From Drancourtella massiliensis (lineage in GTDB: Bacteria; Bacillota; Clostridia; Lachnospirales; Lachnospiraceae): 64,000 nt of DNA. The stretch covers positions 31,539 through 95,538 of the forward strand of contig NZ_JACJKH010000014.1 of assembly GCF_016900655.1 (NCBI RefSeq), read 5' to 3'. The notes under the pieces are model-generated. The model was not told where the DNA came from, made no database searches, and saw only the letters and a list, made by a program, of their open reading frames with translations. The position numbers and the translations under genes were made by a program. Below, in pieces: positions 53,998 through 63,115 of the stretch; position 1 is the first letter of the stretch; every line of letters begins with the position of its first letter.

Positions 53998-55473
53998 ATG
54001 GAAATAATATTCGAATTAACAAAAGACGCAGCTCTTTGGATACTGGACAACCTCGTATTCATCAACATCATTTTATCGATCATTATTATTTTCTTTCAAA
54101 GACGAAATCCGACAGCGGTCTGGACATGGCTTTTAGTCCTTTACTTTATTCCGATTGTCGGTTTTATCCTGTACCTTGTGGTGGGACAGGACTATAGAAA
54201 AAGTAAAATGTTCAAGATGAAAGAGATTGAAGATGAGATCAAGTACGCGGTGAGGCGCCAGGAGGAATCGATCTACCGGAGGAAGCTGAGACTGAAAACC
54301 CCGGAGATGGAGCGGTTCCAGAGCCTGATTCTTTATAACCTCAATGCGGCCGAAGCAGTGCTGACAGATAACAATGACATTCGGATTTACACGGACGGCA
54401 GGGAGAAATTCGATGCCCTGATCGCAGAAATGAACGGGGCGAAAAATTACATTCATCTGCAGTATTATATTATCCGGAATGACGAACTATGGCAGGAAAT
54501 TGAAGAAGTATTGACAAGAAAAGTACAGGAAGGTGTTGAAGTCCGGGTGCTTTTTGACAGTATGGGCTGCCGGAAAATGAGGGAACGTTCCTGGAGACGT
54601 CTCGAAAAGGCCGGCGTCCAGGTGGCAGAGTTTTTCCCGGCATTTCTGGGTCAGCTGCAGCTGCGCGTCAATTACCGAAACCACAGAAAGATTGCGGTCA
54701 TTGACGGCAGAGTCGGATTTGTAGGGGGATTTAATATCGGAAGAGAATATCTGGGGCTTGATACGAAGAAATTCGGATACTGGAGAGACACCCATCTTTG
54801 TATCGAAGGATCCGCAGTGACATCCCTTGCTGTCCGCTTTGTACTGGACTGGAACTACGCGGCCAAGGAAAATCTTTTCCTTCAGGACCGGCTTTTTGAA
54901 ATTCCGGAATATGAGAGAGACGGAAGGTCTCTCGTACAGATTGTATCCAGCGGACCGGACTCCAAATACGACAGCGTCCGGGATAACTACTTAAAGATGA
55001 TTCAGATGGCCGAAAAGTACATCTACATCCAGACCCCGTATTTCATACCGGACCAGCCGATTCTCGACTCCCTAAAAATCGCGGCAAAATCCGGAGTTGA
55101 TGTAAGGATTATGATCCCGTGCAAACCGGATCACCCGTTTGTCTACTGGGCAACTTACTCCTATCTGGGCGAAATGGCCGCCGCAGGAGCAAGATGCTAC
55201 ACATACCAGAACGGATTTCTCCACGCAAAGACCATGACTGTTGACGGCCTGGTCAGCTGCGTCGGGACCGCCAACATGGACATCCGCAGCTTTCAGCTCA
55301 ACTTCGAAGTCAACGCCACCATCTACAGCGAAGGAACAGCAAAAAAACTGGAAGACGCATTCGAAAACGACCTCCTCGTCTGCAAAGAGGTGACAGAAGA
55401 AACCTACAGACAACGCGGCCTGTCCATCCGCATCAGGGAACAGATCTCCAGACTGTTCTCACCACTTCTGTAG
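53998..55473 (+). CDS. cls: Cardiolipin synthase (phospholipase D type)
   Basis: 491 residues. Two N-terminal membrane helices (residues about 10-55, LVFINIILSIIIIFF then WLLVLYFIPIVGFILYLVVG), then two HKD motifs: NHRKIAVIDGRVGFVGG near residue 228 and HAKTMTVDGLVSCVGTANMD near 408, where the first has Arg between His and Lys. It joins two phosphatidylglycerol molecules into cardiolipin at the membrane. Monocistronic, ended by repeat sequence. Confidence 0.94.
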   Translation: MEIIFELTKDAALWILDNLVFINIILSIIIIFFQRRNPTAVWTWLLVLYFIPIVGFILYLVVGQDYRKSKMFKMKEIEDEIKYAVRRQEESIYRRKLRLKTPEMERFQSLILYNLNAAEAVLTDNNDIRIYTDGREKFDALIAEMNGAKNYIHLQYYIIRNDELWQEIEEVLTRKVQEGVEVRVLFDSMGCRKMRERSWRRLEKAGVQVAEFFPAFLGQLQLRVNYRNHRKIAVIDGRVGFVGGFNIGREYLGLDTKKFGYWRDTHLCIEGSAVTSLAVRFVLDWNYAAKENLFLQDRLFEIPEYERDGRSLVQIVSSGPDSKYDSVRDNYLKMIQMAEKYIYIQTPYFIPDQPILDSLKIAAKSGVDVRIMIPCKPDHPFVYWATYSYLGEMAAAGARCYTYQNGFLHAKTMTVDGLVSCVGTANMDIRSFQLNFEVNATIYSEGTAKKLEDAFENDLLVCKEVTEETYRQRGLSIRIREQISRLFSPLL

Positions 55474-55488
55474 AACTTACGTATTTTT

Positions 55489-55626
55489 GGGGACGTGTTC
55501 CGATGCACAGGTACACGACGTAAATGACAAAAAAATCCCCGAAACCCGCATAAAATAAGGCAAAACTTGAATTATCAGATTTTTTTCATCGGGGACGGGT
55601 TCCGGTGCACAGGTACACGTCCCCGA
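55489..55626. repeat. Second locus of GGGGACG palindromes
   Basis: Two copies start at 55489 and 55591, 102 nt apart, the same period as at 6462. Copy 2 has CGGGGACG / CGTCCCCG outer arms and GGTTCC/GGTACA inner arms; copy 1 has lost the 3' CCCC. The spacer between carries ATCCCCGAAAC but not the CCAGCCC hairpin of the first locus. It ends about 9 nt before the thiM ribosome site. No TPP riboswitch is visible here. Confidence 0.7.
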
Positions 55627-55649
55627 TGATGCGAAAGGAGTGGAGGATA

Positions 55650-56468
55650 TTGAAGGAGTTTCTTGAGAATGTGAGAGGTTTGATGCCGCTTGTGCATAAT
55701 ATTACGAACTATGTGACGGTGAATGATGTGGCTAATGTGCTGCTGGCGTGTGGTGGAAGTCCGATCATGTCGGATGAGCCGGAGGATGTGGAGGATATTA
55801 CTTCAATCTGCGGTGGTCTGAATATTAATATTGGTACGCTGCACAAGACGAGTATTGACGGGATGGTCCGTGCGGGGAAGCGGGCGAATGCGTTATCCCA
55901 CCCGGTGCTTCTGGATCCGGTGGGGGCGGGAGCGAGTGTGTTCAGGACGAATACGGCGTTGAAGCTGATGGAGGAACTGAAGCTCACTGTGATTCGTGGA
56001 AACATCTCGGAGATCAAGACGCTTTATCTTGGGAGCGGAACGACAAAGGGGGTAGACGCGGATATTGCGGATGCCGTGACGGAGGAGAATCTGGAGGAGA
56101 GTATCGTTTTTGTCAAATCGTTTGCGAAGAAAGAGGGATGTATCATAGCTGTGACCGGAGCGATTGATCTGGTCACCGATGGAGACAGGTGTTACGTGAT
56201 TCGCAATGGTCGTCCGGAAATGGGCAAAATCACCGGAACCGGATGCCAGCTTTCGGGTATGATGACGGCATATCTGACAGCGAATCCGGAGCATCCGCTT
56301 GATGCGGCGGCAGCGGCAGTCTGTGTGATGGGACTTGCCGGAGAGACGGCGTGGAAGCGGATGGAGGAGGGGGATGGAAATGCCACCTACCGGAACCGGA
56401 TTATCGATGCTATCTACAATATGACCGGGGAGGACCTGGAGAAAGGAGCTGTTTATGAAGTGCGATAG
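55650..56468 (+). CDS. thiM: Hydroxyethylthiazole kinase
   Basis: 272 residues starting at TTG with AAAGGAG 9 nt ahead; earlier in-frame starts would lie in the palindrome. PLVHNITNYVTVNDVANVLL is the ThiM signature, GGSPIMSDEPED and VLLDPVGAGAS follow, and GTGCQLSG is the ATP/anion-hole motif with the catalytic Cys. It phosphorylates the thiazole moiety in thiamine salvage. Overlaps thiE by 14 nt, forming thiM-thiE-HAD-thiD. Confidence 0.93.
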   Translation: MKEFLENVRGLMPLVHNITNYVTVNDVANVLLACGGSPIMSDEPEDVEDITSICGGLNINIGTLHKTSIDGMVRAGKRANALSHPVLLDPVGAGASVFRTNTALKLMEELKLTVIRGNISEIKTLYLGSGTTKGVDADIADAVTEENLEESIVFVKSFAKKEGCIIAVTGAIDLVTDGDRCYVIRNGRPEMGKITGTGCQLSGMMTAYLTANPEHPLDAAAAAVCVMGLAGETAWKRMEEGDGNATYRNRIIDAIYNMTGEDLEKGAVYEVR

Positions 56469-57096
56469 AAAAGATTTTGTTCTTTATGCGGTGACAGACC
56501 GGAGCTGGCTGAACGGTAAGACGCTGACAGAGCAGGTGAGAGAAGCGCTGGAAGGGGGAGCAACCTTTATCCAGTTAAGAGAGAAAAATCTGGATGAGGA
56601 GACATTTCTTGAGGAAGCAAAAGAAATTCAGAAATTGTGCCGGGAATATCAGGTGCCGTTTGTCATCAATGATAATGTGAAGATTGCAGAGGAGATTGGT
56701 GCGGACGGGGTTCATGTCGGTCAAAAAGACATGGAAGCGGAAGATGTGAGAAAGCGGCTTGGGCCGGACAAGATTATTGGTGTTTCTGCCCAGACGGTGG
56801 AGCAGGCAAAAAAAGCGGAGCAGCACGGCGCGGATTACCTTGGAGTGGGAGCTGTGTTCCCGACGGGCTCCAAGGCGGATGCCACGGAGGTAAGCCATGA
56901 AGTATTAAAGGAAATCTGCAGGGCGGTCCGGATTCCGGTCATTGCCATCGGAGGTATCAGCAGAAAAAATGTGATGGAGCTGAAAGGCAGCGGTATCTGC
57001 GGTGTGGCTGTGATCAGCGCGATTTTTGCAAGCAGGGATATCAGGACAGCGGCGGCAGCGTTAAAAGAGAGTGTGGAAGAGATGATTAAAGAATGA
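56455..57096 (+). CDS. thiE: Thiamine-phosphate synthase
   Basis: 213 residues. TIM barrel with FIQLREKN (diphosphate site), FVINDNVKIAEEIGADGVHVGQ and DYLGVGAVFPTGSK, all ThiE motifs; the C-terminal VIAIGGIS closes the phosphate loop. Joins thiazole phosphate from ThiM and pyrimidine diphosphate from ThiD. AAAGGAG lies in the thiM end. Confidence 0.95.
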   Translation: MKCDRKDFVLYAVTDRSWLNGKTLTEQVREALEGGATFIQLREKNLDEETFLEEAKEIQKLCREYQVPFVINDNVKIAEEIGADGVHVGQKDMEAEDVRKRLGPDKIIGVSAQTVEQAKKAEQHGADYLGVGAVFPTGSKADATEVSHEVLKEICRAVRIPVIAIGGISRKNVMELKGSGICGVAVISAIFASRDIRTAAAALKESVEEMIKE

Positions 57097-57755
57097 TCAA
57101 GGGAGTTATTTTTGATGTGGACGGAGTCCTGCTTGATTCGATGCCGGTCTGGGAAGAGATCGGCGAACTTTATCTGAAAAGCCAGGGACGGGAAGGGAAA
57201 CCGGGGCTTCGGGAAATTTTGTTTCCGATGAGTCTTGAGCAGGCAGCAGACTATCTGATCCGGGAGTATGATCTTCCGAAGACGGCCGTCCGGGTGGTAG
57301 AGGAAGTCAACGGGATGATCCGGACATTTTATGCGGAGAAGGCAGAATTAAAGCCGGGAGTCCGGCGGTATCTGGAACAATTCCGGAAAGCGGGGATTCC
57401 GATGGCTGTTGCAACTTCGAGCGGAAGAGAAAATGTGGAAGCTGCATTTCGAAGACTTTCGGTGCTGGATCTATTTCAGGATATTTTGACTTGTTCGGAA
57501 GTGGGACAGGGGAAAAATCATCCGAAGATCTATCTGGAGGCAGCAGAAAAAATTGGTACAAGACCGGAAGAAACGTGGGTATTTGAAGATACCTGCCATG
57601 CACTTCTGACCGCGAAGAGGGCAGGCTTCCGGACGGTGGCGGTTTATGACCGGGCAAGCAGAAAAGATCTGGACACCTTAAAATCCGAGGCGGATATATT
57701 TCTGACGGAGTACGGGGATGTGGAATTGTTTTTACAGCAGGCATCTGCTCGGTAA
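57093..57755 (+). CDS. HAD-family phosphatase in the thiamine operon
   Basis: 220 residues; ATG overlaps the thiE stop (ATGA). GVIFDVDGVLLDSMPVW is motif I with the cap-domain linker of beta-phosphoglucomutase-like HADs, ATSSGRENV motif II and VFEDTCHALLTAKRAG motif IV. In this operon it may dephosphorylate thiamine phosphate or thiazole/pyrimidine intermediates; that is inference from context. Confidence 0.88.
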   Translation: MIKGVIFDVDGVLLDSMPVWEEIGELYLKSQGREGKPGLREILFPMSLEQAADYLIREYDLPKTAVRVVEEVNGMIRTFYAEKAELKPGVRRYLEQFRKAGIPMAVATSSGRENVEAAFRRLSVLDLFQDILTCSEVGQGKNHPKIYLEAAEKIGTRPEETWVFEDTCHALLTAKRAGFRTVAVYDRASRKDLDTLKSEADIFLTEYGDVELFLQQASAR

Positions 57756-57796
57756 TCAGGCGGGAATGCGGCGAAAAAAGAAAGGACGTGTGGAAA

Positions 57797-58615
57797 ATGA
57801 GAACAGCATTGACAATTGCGGGAAGTGACTCCAGTGGAGGTGCGGGGATTCAGGCGGATATCAAAACCATGACTGCAAACGGTGTATTCGCCATGAGTGC
57901 GGTGACTGCGTTGACTGCACAGAATACGACCGGGGTGAAAGATATCATGGAGGTTTCTCCTGCGTTTTTAAAGGAGCAGCTGGACTGTGTTTTTACTGAT
58001 ATCCGGCCGGACGCGGTAAAGATCGGCATGGTTTCGTCTTCGGAACTGATTCGGGCTATTGCAGACAAACTAAAGGAATACAGGGCTGAAAATATTGTGG
58101 TGGATCCGGTGATGGTAGCGACAAGCGGGGCAAGACTGATCAGCGAAGATGCAGTAGAAACCTTAAAGGAATGTCTTCTCCCGGAGGCGGACATCCTGAC
58201 ACCAAACATTCCGGAGGCGGAGGTTCTTTCCGGGATGCGGATCTGCACAGAAGAGGATATGATCTGTGCCGGACAGAAGATCAGTGAAACGTACCATCTG
58301 GCTGTACTGGTCAAGGGAGGCCATCAGTTAAATGATGCCAATGACCTGCTATGTCAGGGCGGTGTCTGTCGCTGGTTTTACGGAAAGCGGATCGACAACC
58401 CGAACACCCATGGAACCGGGTGCACATTGTCAAGCGCTATTGCCTCCAATCTGGCAAAGGGCTTTTCCATGGAGGAATCGGTGGAATGGGCAAAAACTTA
58501 CATATCCGGAGCGCTGGGAGCCATGCTGGATCTGGGAAAGGGCAGCGGACCGATGAACCATGCCTTTGACATTCACGGAATGTTTGTCCGGGAAGCAGGA
58601 AAAGAGGCTGAATAG
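57797..58615 (+). CDS. thiD: Hydroxymethylpyrimidine (phosphate) kinase
   Basis: 272 residues from ATG with AAAGGACG ahead; a GTG three codons before is possible. TIAGSDSSGGAGIQADIKT is the ThiD signature, VVDPVMVATSGARL and the GTGCTLSSAIAS anion hole follow. Phosphorylates HMP and HMP-P. Last gene of the thiamine salvage cluster, 41 nt after the HAD gene. Confidence 0.94.
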   Translation: MRTALTIAGSDSSGGAGIQADIKTMTANGVFAMSAVTALTAQNTTGVKDIMEVSPAFLKEQLDCVFTDIRPDAVKIGMVSSSELIRAIADKLKEYRAENIVVDPVMVATSGARLISEDAVETLKECLLPEADILTPNIPEAEVLSGMRICTEEDMICAGQKISETYHLAVLVKGGHQLNDANDLLCQGGVCRWFYGKRIDNPNTHGTGCTLSSAIASNLAKGFSMEESVEWAKTYISGALGAMLDLGKGSGPMNHAFDIHGMFVREAGKEAE

Positions 58616-58633
58616 AAGCGGGAAAAGGACGGC

Positions 58634-58662
58634 TTGTCAAGAGAAAGGAAGTATGATATAAC
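58634..58662 (+). promoter_or_regulatory. Promoter of the trigger-factor-like lipoprotein
   Basis: TTGTCA, 17 nt, TATAAC; the start codon is 33 nt after the -10 box with GGAGA between. Confidence 0.6.
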
Positions 58663-58694
58663 TGGAAAGAGATGATAATAAAGGAGACAGGAGT

Positions 58695-59765
58695 ATGAAT
58701 AATAAAAGGAAACAGGCTCTGGCTGCAGGAGTATGTATGATTGCGGCTGTATCCCTGCTGGCCGGATGCGGACCGAAGGAAATCGAAAATGATTATGTCA
58801 AAATTAATGGATATACAGACCTGGAAGTCAGCGAGATCACAGAGACGGAAGTGACCGACGAAACCGTGGATTCCCAGATCGAACAGATCCGGCAGAATTA
58901 TGCGACCTATACGGAGATTACAGACCGGGCTGCTCAGGAGGGAGATATGGTTACGATCGATTATTCCGGAGCGATTGACGGAGTTGCCTTTGACGGAGGC
59001 ACGGCATCCGGACAGCAGCTCGAACTTGGAGCGGGCGGATATATTGATGGATTTGAGGATGGAATTGTAGGTCATACAACAGGGGAAACCTTTGATGTCA
59101 ATACGACATTCCCGGACCCGTACGAGAATAACCCTGATCTGGCCGGAAAAGATGCGGTATTTACAATCACACTGACAAAGATCGAAGAAGTTTCCCTTCC
59201 GGAGTTGAATGATGAGTTTGTCACCATGGTGAAGGGCGAAGACACAACAGTTGATGATTATAAGAAAGAAATCAGGGATATCCTGGAAAGTCAGGCCGAG
59301 GTACAGGATCAGACACAGAGACAGACGGAGATTGTTGACGCTCTGATGGAGAATGTAGAGCTGAAAGAATATCCGGAGGATAAAGTAGAAGAATATACCA
59401 GCCTTATGAAAGAGCAGTACCAGCAGATCGCAACTTCTTTAAATATGGAGTATGCGGATTTTCTGGAGCAGTATATGGGGATGGACGAGGAAGCATTTAA
59501 TGAAGAGATAGATACACAGGTCAAAGAGTATGTCAAACAGCAGGAAGTGCTGGATCTGATTGCCGGGGAGGAGAACATTACCGTATCCGATGACGAGATT
59601 GATGAGTGGGTAGAACAGAATGCGCAGGCACAGCAGATGACAGCGGATGAGCTGAAAGAGCAGTATTCGGAAGATGAACTGAAAGAACAGGCATTAAATG
59701 AAAAAGTGATTTCCTGGCTTTGGGATGAAGCAAAAGTGACATCGGAAAGCTCTGATAATGAATAG
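58695..59765 (+). CDS. Secreted trigger-factor-like peptidyl-prolyl isomerase lipoprotein
   Basis: 356 residues. Lipoprotein signal with lipobox SLLAGC (Cys about residue 25). The segment VTIDYSGAIDGVAFDGG then GQQLELGAGGYIDGFEDGIVGHTTGE and PYENNPDLAGKDAVFTITLTKI is an FKBP-type isomerase domain as in trigger factor, and residues about 190-345 are the helical trigger-factor C-terminal arms. The ribosome-binding N-terminal domain of trigger factor is absent. It is thus likely a folding helper outside the membrane, comparable in place to PrsA. Followed by a terminator. Confidence 0.85.
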   Translation: MNNKRKQALAAGVCMIAAVSLLAGCGPKEIENDYVKINGYTDLEVSEITETEVTDETVDSQIEQIRQNYATYTEITDRAAQEGDMVTIDYSGAIDGVAFDGGTASGQQLELGAGGYIDGFEDGIVGHTTGETFDVNTTFPDPYENNPDLAGKDAVFTITLTKIEEVSLPELNDEFVTMVKGEDTTVDDYKKEIRDILESQAEVQDQTQRQTEIVDALMENVELKEYPEDKVEEYTSLMKEQYQQIATSLNMEYADFLEQYMGMDEEAFNEEIDTQVKEYVKQQEVLDLIAGEENITVSDDEIDEWVEQNAQAQQMTADELKEQYSEDELKEQALNEKVISWLWDEAKVTSESSDNE

Positions 59766-59771
59766 GAATCC

Positions 59772-59825
59772 ATAAACGCAGAGGCGTATCAGTTATTGGG
59801 AGACAGGACTGATACGCCGTTTATA
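59772..59825 (+). terminator. Terminator after the trigger-factor-like gene
   Basis: GGCGTATCAGT / ACTGATACGCC stem, 14-nt loop, with outer AAAC/GTTT pairs and weak T tail. Confidence 0.6.
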
Positions 59826-59934
59826 TTACGCAGAAAAGAACGAAAATCGAAAGAATCTGTTGCGTAAAGAGGGGAAACATAAGATAATATGAGATAAGGG
59901 GATATCTTTATATCTCTTGATTGGGGGATACAAC

Positions 59935-60651
59935 ATGAGACGCTGCTTTTATGACAGACAGACGGGAGCGGTCTTTTATGACCTGCAGAGAGGAAAGAGG
60001 GAAACAATTGAGGTGGCCATTCTTTCCGGAGGGAAAGTGCGGGTAAAAGCACCGTACCGGATGCCGGAAACAGCCATCCGCAGATTTTTAAAAGAAAAGG
60101 CTCCATGGGTCAAAGAGCAGCTGGAAAAGATCGAAAAGAGCCGTAGAGAATGGATGGAAAAACGGTTTCAGGACGGCAGCGTCTTTTATTATCTGGGAGA
60201 GCCGTTGAAGCTTTCGATAAAGAAATCAGAAGGTGAGACTGTATGGCAGAGAGACGGACAGCTGCTGATAGATCAGACAGCAGCAACACCTCAGAAGCGG
60301 AAAGAGCAGTTGGAAAAATGGTACCGGATCCGGGCAAAAGAAAATATTGAAAGCCGGGTGAAGGTGTTTGCCGCAAAGATCGGGGAGAGCCCGAATAAAG
60401 TGACTATCAAGGCACAGAAAACAAGATGGGGCAGCTGCAGCAGCCTTGGAAATTTGAATTTCAACTGGAGGTTGATCATGATGCCGCAGAAGATTATTGA
60501 CTATGTGGTGGTTCATGAGCTGTGTCACTTGAAGGAGATGAACCATTCCTCGGCTTTCTGGAACCGGGTGGAGGAAATAATGCCGGATTACCGGAACCGC
60601 AGGAAATGGCTGAAAAACAATGCATGGAAAGTTGAGTGGGAGCAGATATGA
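59935..60651 (+). CDS. YgjP/WLM-type zinc metallopeptidase
   Basis: 238 residues. VHELCHLKEMNHSSAFW contains HExxH (HELCH) and a third His seven residues on, the DUF45/YgjP pattern; KTRWGSCSSLGNLNFNWRL is the other conserved block. Probably a cytosolic SprT-like peptidase; targets unknown. The ATG was chosen after GGGGG; the stop shares ATGA with the next gene, so translation is coupled. Confidence 0.88.
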   Translation: MRRCFYDRQTGAVFYDLQRGKRETIEVAILSGGKVRVKAPYRMPETAIRRFLKEKAPWVKEQLEKIEKSRREWMEKRFQDGSVFYYLGEPLKLSIKKSEGETVWQRDGQLLIDQTAATPQKRKEQLEKWYRIRAKENIESRVKVFAAKIGESPNKVTIKAQKTRWGSCSSLGNLNFNWRLIMMPQKIIDYVVVHELCHLKEMNHSSAFWNRVEEIMPDYRNRRKWLKNNAWKVEWEQI

Positions 60652-62183
60652 AAGAAAGTTTGAAGTTGGCAGTGGAGAAGGCAAAGAGAGGCGAGAGCGA
60701 GGGATTCGGCACGATCTACAGAGAAACCTGTGCGGATGTCTATTTTCGTGCCAGACTGATGATGGGAAACCGTGGCGAAGCCAGAGAACTGGTCCGCCAG
60801 ATCTACCTTGTCGTGTTCCGGACTATCAGCACGCTCCAGGATCCGGCGAAGATGGAAAAGTGGCTTTATACCGTTCTCTATAAACTCGGGGAGAGAGAAT
60901 GCCAGAAAAAGAAAGGAATGATTCTGGAGAAAGAAAAGACAGCGCCTTCCTGGGAGGGACAGCGCGCTCCGGAGACGACAGCGGAGCGGCAGCAGATCGT
61001 CCGGATTCTGAAATCCAGCTACAAGAAAATAGGAACAGCCGGGAGGCTGGTCTGCCTGGCATACTACTATGAGGGATGGAGCATGGAAGAACTGTCCCGT
61101 CTGTGGAAGTGTCCGGCCGAGAAACTGGAGGGAATTCTGGAATATGCAAGGATTGAGCTGGGACTGATGTGTACCCAGGCAGGATATCTGCACGTGGACA
61201 TTTCTTCAGATATGATGGTCCTGATGTTTGAACTTTTGCGGGAAGACGCGGAAGAAGAAATCCGCCAGGCAAGACTTGGGAAGCTTTATGAAGAGCTGGA
61301 AGGAGAGCTTGATATCGAAGATCAGGATGAGCCGGACGAAGAAAAGTCTTTTTTCAGGAAATGGTTCGCCATGATTATCCTTGCAGCAGCGGTGATTATC
61401 GGACTTGCCGCAGTTGGAGGGAACTATCTCGGGCAGCTTGTCACCCGCAATGAGACGGAGAAAAACGAAGAGACTGACCAGAACGAAGAAGAGGAAAAGA
61501 ATACCTGGAGCCTGGCAGACTATAAAGGAAACTGGTGTGACGAGGCGAATGCGGACTCTGAAGTGATGTCGACGGACGGAATCTGCGAGGTGGAAATCAA
61601 AAGTGCCACAGACCAGAGAGTTGTATTTGATATCCGGAAAACTTACGGAAGCGACGAGGATTATGTATTCCGGGGAGCGAATGACGTGACCGGCGTTGTT
61701 TCTGATAAAACGGCCTCTTTTACCTTTTCGGACGAATATAACAACCGGATGGAAGGAACCATCGAATTCCAGGATGAGGCTCTGAAGGTTGTCGTAAAGA
61801 GGGCCTCGGGCGGACAGTCAGAAAGGCTGACAGCGGCAATGGACTGCACGATGAAGCGGGATCAGTACGCTGACAGCAGGACAAGACCTCAGGAAGAAGA
61901 GGAAGATGAGGATTATATTTTCCCGGAAAGTGACAGCCGGCTTCTGACAGAAGAAGACTTCGAGGGAAAGACAAAAGCAGAACTGCGTCTTGGACGAAAC
62001 GAGATTTTTGCAAGACATGGAAGAATCTTCGAAACCGAAGATCTTGACGAATGGTTCTCATCCAAATACTGGTATGAACCGCTCTACACAGCGGATGAAT
62101 TTTCCCGGAATGTACGGTTGAATTCTTATGAAAGACAGAATGCGAACCTGATTCTGGCGGAAGAGAGAAGAGCCGTGGATTAG
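60648..62183 (+). CDS. Sigma-like protein fused to a membrane helix and YARHG domain
   Basis: 511 residues. Residues about 1-175 look like an ECF sigma factor: a region-2-like helix set (FGTIYRETCADVYFRARLMM, DPAKMEKWLYTVLYKLG) and a region-4-like part (LVCLAYYYEGWSMEELSRLW). A single membrane helix (about 237-258, MIILAAAVIIGLAAVGG) follows an acidic linker. The outer part ends with a YARHG domain: LRLGRNEIFARHGRIF, then WFSSKYWYEPLY and NLILAEERR. The fusion places a sigma-like domain inside and a wall-associated domain outside; it may be a signal protein or a degenerate sigma. The N-terminal likeness is by eye. Confidence 0.7.
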   Translation: MKESLKLAVEKAKRGESEGFGTIYRETCADVYFRARLMMGNRGEARELVRQIYLVVFRTISTLQDPAKMEKWLYTVLYKLGERECQKKKGMILEKEKTAPSWEGQRAPETTAERQQIVRILKSSYKKIGTAGRLVCLAYYYEGWSMEELSRLWKCPAEKLEGILEYARIELGLMCTQAGYLHVDISSDMMVLMFELLREDAEEEIRQARLGKLYEELEGELDIEDQDEPDEEKSFFRKWFAMIILAAAVIIGLAAVGGNYLGQLVTRNETEKNEETDQNEEEEKNTWSLADYKGNWCDEANADSEVMSTDGICEVEIKSATDQRVVFDIRKTYGSDEDYVFRGANDVTGVVSDKTASFTFSDEYNNRMEGTIEFQDEALKVVVKRASGGQSERLTAAMDCTMKRDQYADSRTRPQEEEEDEDYIFPESDSRLLTEEDFEGKTKAELRLGRNEIFARHGRIFETEDLDEWFSSKYWYEPLYTADEFSRNVRLNSYERQNANLILAEERRAVD

Positions 62184-62202
62184 ACGGGAACGTAGGACAG
62201 GA

Positions 62203-62241
62203 CTCCTGCATATGTATGTAAAAAAAGACATATGCAGGAGC
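62203..62241 (+). terminator. Hairpin holding the amidase ribosome site
   Basis: CTCCTGCATATGT / ACATATGCAGGAG perfect 13-bp stem with 13-nt loop, then CTTTT. The last arm contains AGGAG, the only ribosome site for the amidase ATG at 62246. It can act as a terminator/attenuator and can hide the ribosome site. Confidence 0.75.
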
Positions 62242-62245
62242 TTTT

Positions 62246-63076
62246 ATGGCTGTTTCGATTATGCTGGATGCAGGGCACGGCGGAAGAGATCCGGGTGCTG
62301 TTTACAAAGGAAGACAGGAGAAAGATGATGCACTTCAGATGGTACTGGCGGTGGGAGAGATTCTGGAAAACCGGGGAATTGACGTTCAGTATACGCGGAC
62401 AACAGACATCTACGAGACACCGTATCAGAAGGCGATGAAAGCAAATGAGGCCGGAGTGGATTATTTTATTTCGATCCACCGGAATTCCTACCCGGCGGAC
62501 AATGCAGTGTCCGGGGTGGAAAGTCTCGTATATGATCTTTCAGGAATCAAATATGAGCTGGCCGAGGATATCAATGACCAGCTGGAGACAATCGGTTTCC
62601 GGAATCTGGGAGTGAAGGCAAGACCGAATCTGGTCGTCCTGAAACGGACGAAGATGCCGGCCGTTCTTGTGGAACTGGGATTTATCAATTCCGACACGGA
62701 TAATCAGATTTTTGATGAGAATTTTGACGCTATTGCTCTGGCAATCGCTGAGGGAATTCTTGATACACTGATGCAGCGCCCGGATATGGACCTGGACAGT
62801 GAACCGGAGGAAATGCCGGGGGTGACGCCGGAAACAGAGACGGAGGAAACAGAAGAAGAGGCCCGCTACCACATTCAGGCCGGTGCATTCCGTAATCCGG
62901 ACAATGCACAAAGGCTGAAGGACGAACTGATTGCAGATGAATTCCCGGCTTTTATCAGCCATGAGGGACCATATTATAAAGTGCTGACAGGAAATTTTGC
63001 TTCCGTCGACAAAGCAGCGGATACCGAGCAGGCACTGAAACGGGCCGGATATCAGACGGTGATTGTATCAGAATAA
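62246..63076 (+). CDS. N-acetylmuramoyl-L-alanine amidase with SPOR domain
   Basis: 276 residues. Amidase_3 domain (residues 1-175): MLDAGHGGRDPGAV (zinc His and Glu region), TRTTDIY, FISIHRNSYP and a final VELGFINSDTDNQIF. A Pro/Glu/Thr-rich linker then leads to a SPOR domain (about 205-276, YHIQAGAFRNPDNAQRLKDE and YYKVLTGNFAS) that binds denuded peptidoglycan. No signal peptide is visible, so it resembles mother-cell or phage/CwlC-like amidases used in sporangial lysis; that is inference. Confidence 0.92.
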   Translation: MAVSIMLDAGHGGRDPGAVYKGRQEKDDALQMVLAVGEILENRGIDVQYTRTTDIYETPYQKAMKANEAGVDYFISIHRNSYPADNAVSGVESLVYDLSGIKYELAEDINDQLETIGFRNLGVKARPNLVVLKRTKMPAVLVELGFINSDTDNQIFDENFDAIALAIAEGILDTLMQRPDMDLDSEPEEMPGVTPETETEETEEEARYHIQAGAFRNPDNAQRLKDELIADEFPAFISHEGPYYKVLTGNFASVDKAADTEQALKRAGYQTVIVSE

Positions 63077-63115
63077 AGACAGATACCGGCACGAAAAAGA
63101 AAAGGAGAAATACAG

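Noticed and set aside
55480..55650. TPP riboswitch upstream of the thiamine salvage genes
   Set aside because: No thi-box consensus is present; the sequence is explained by the GGGGACG repeats.
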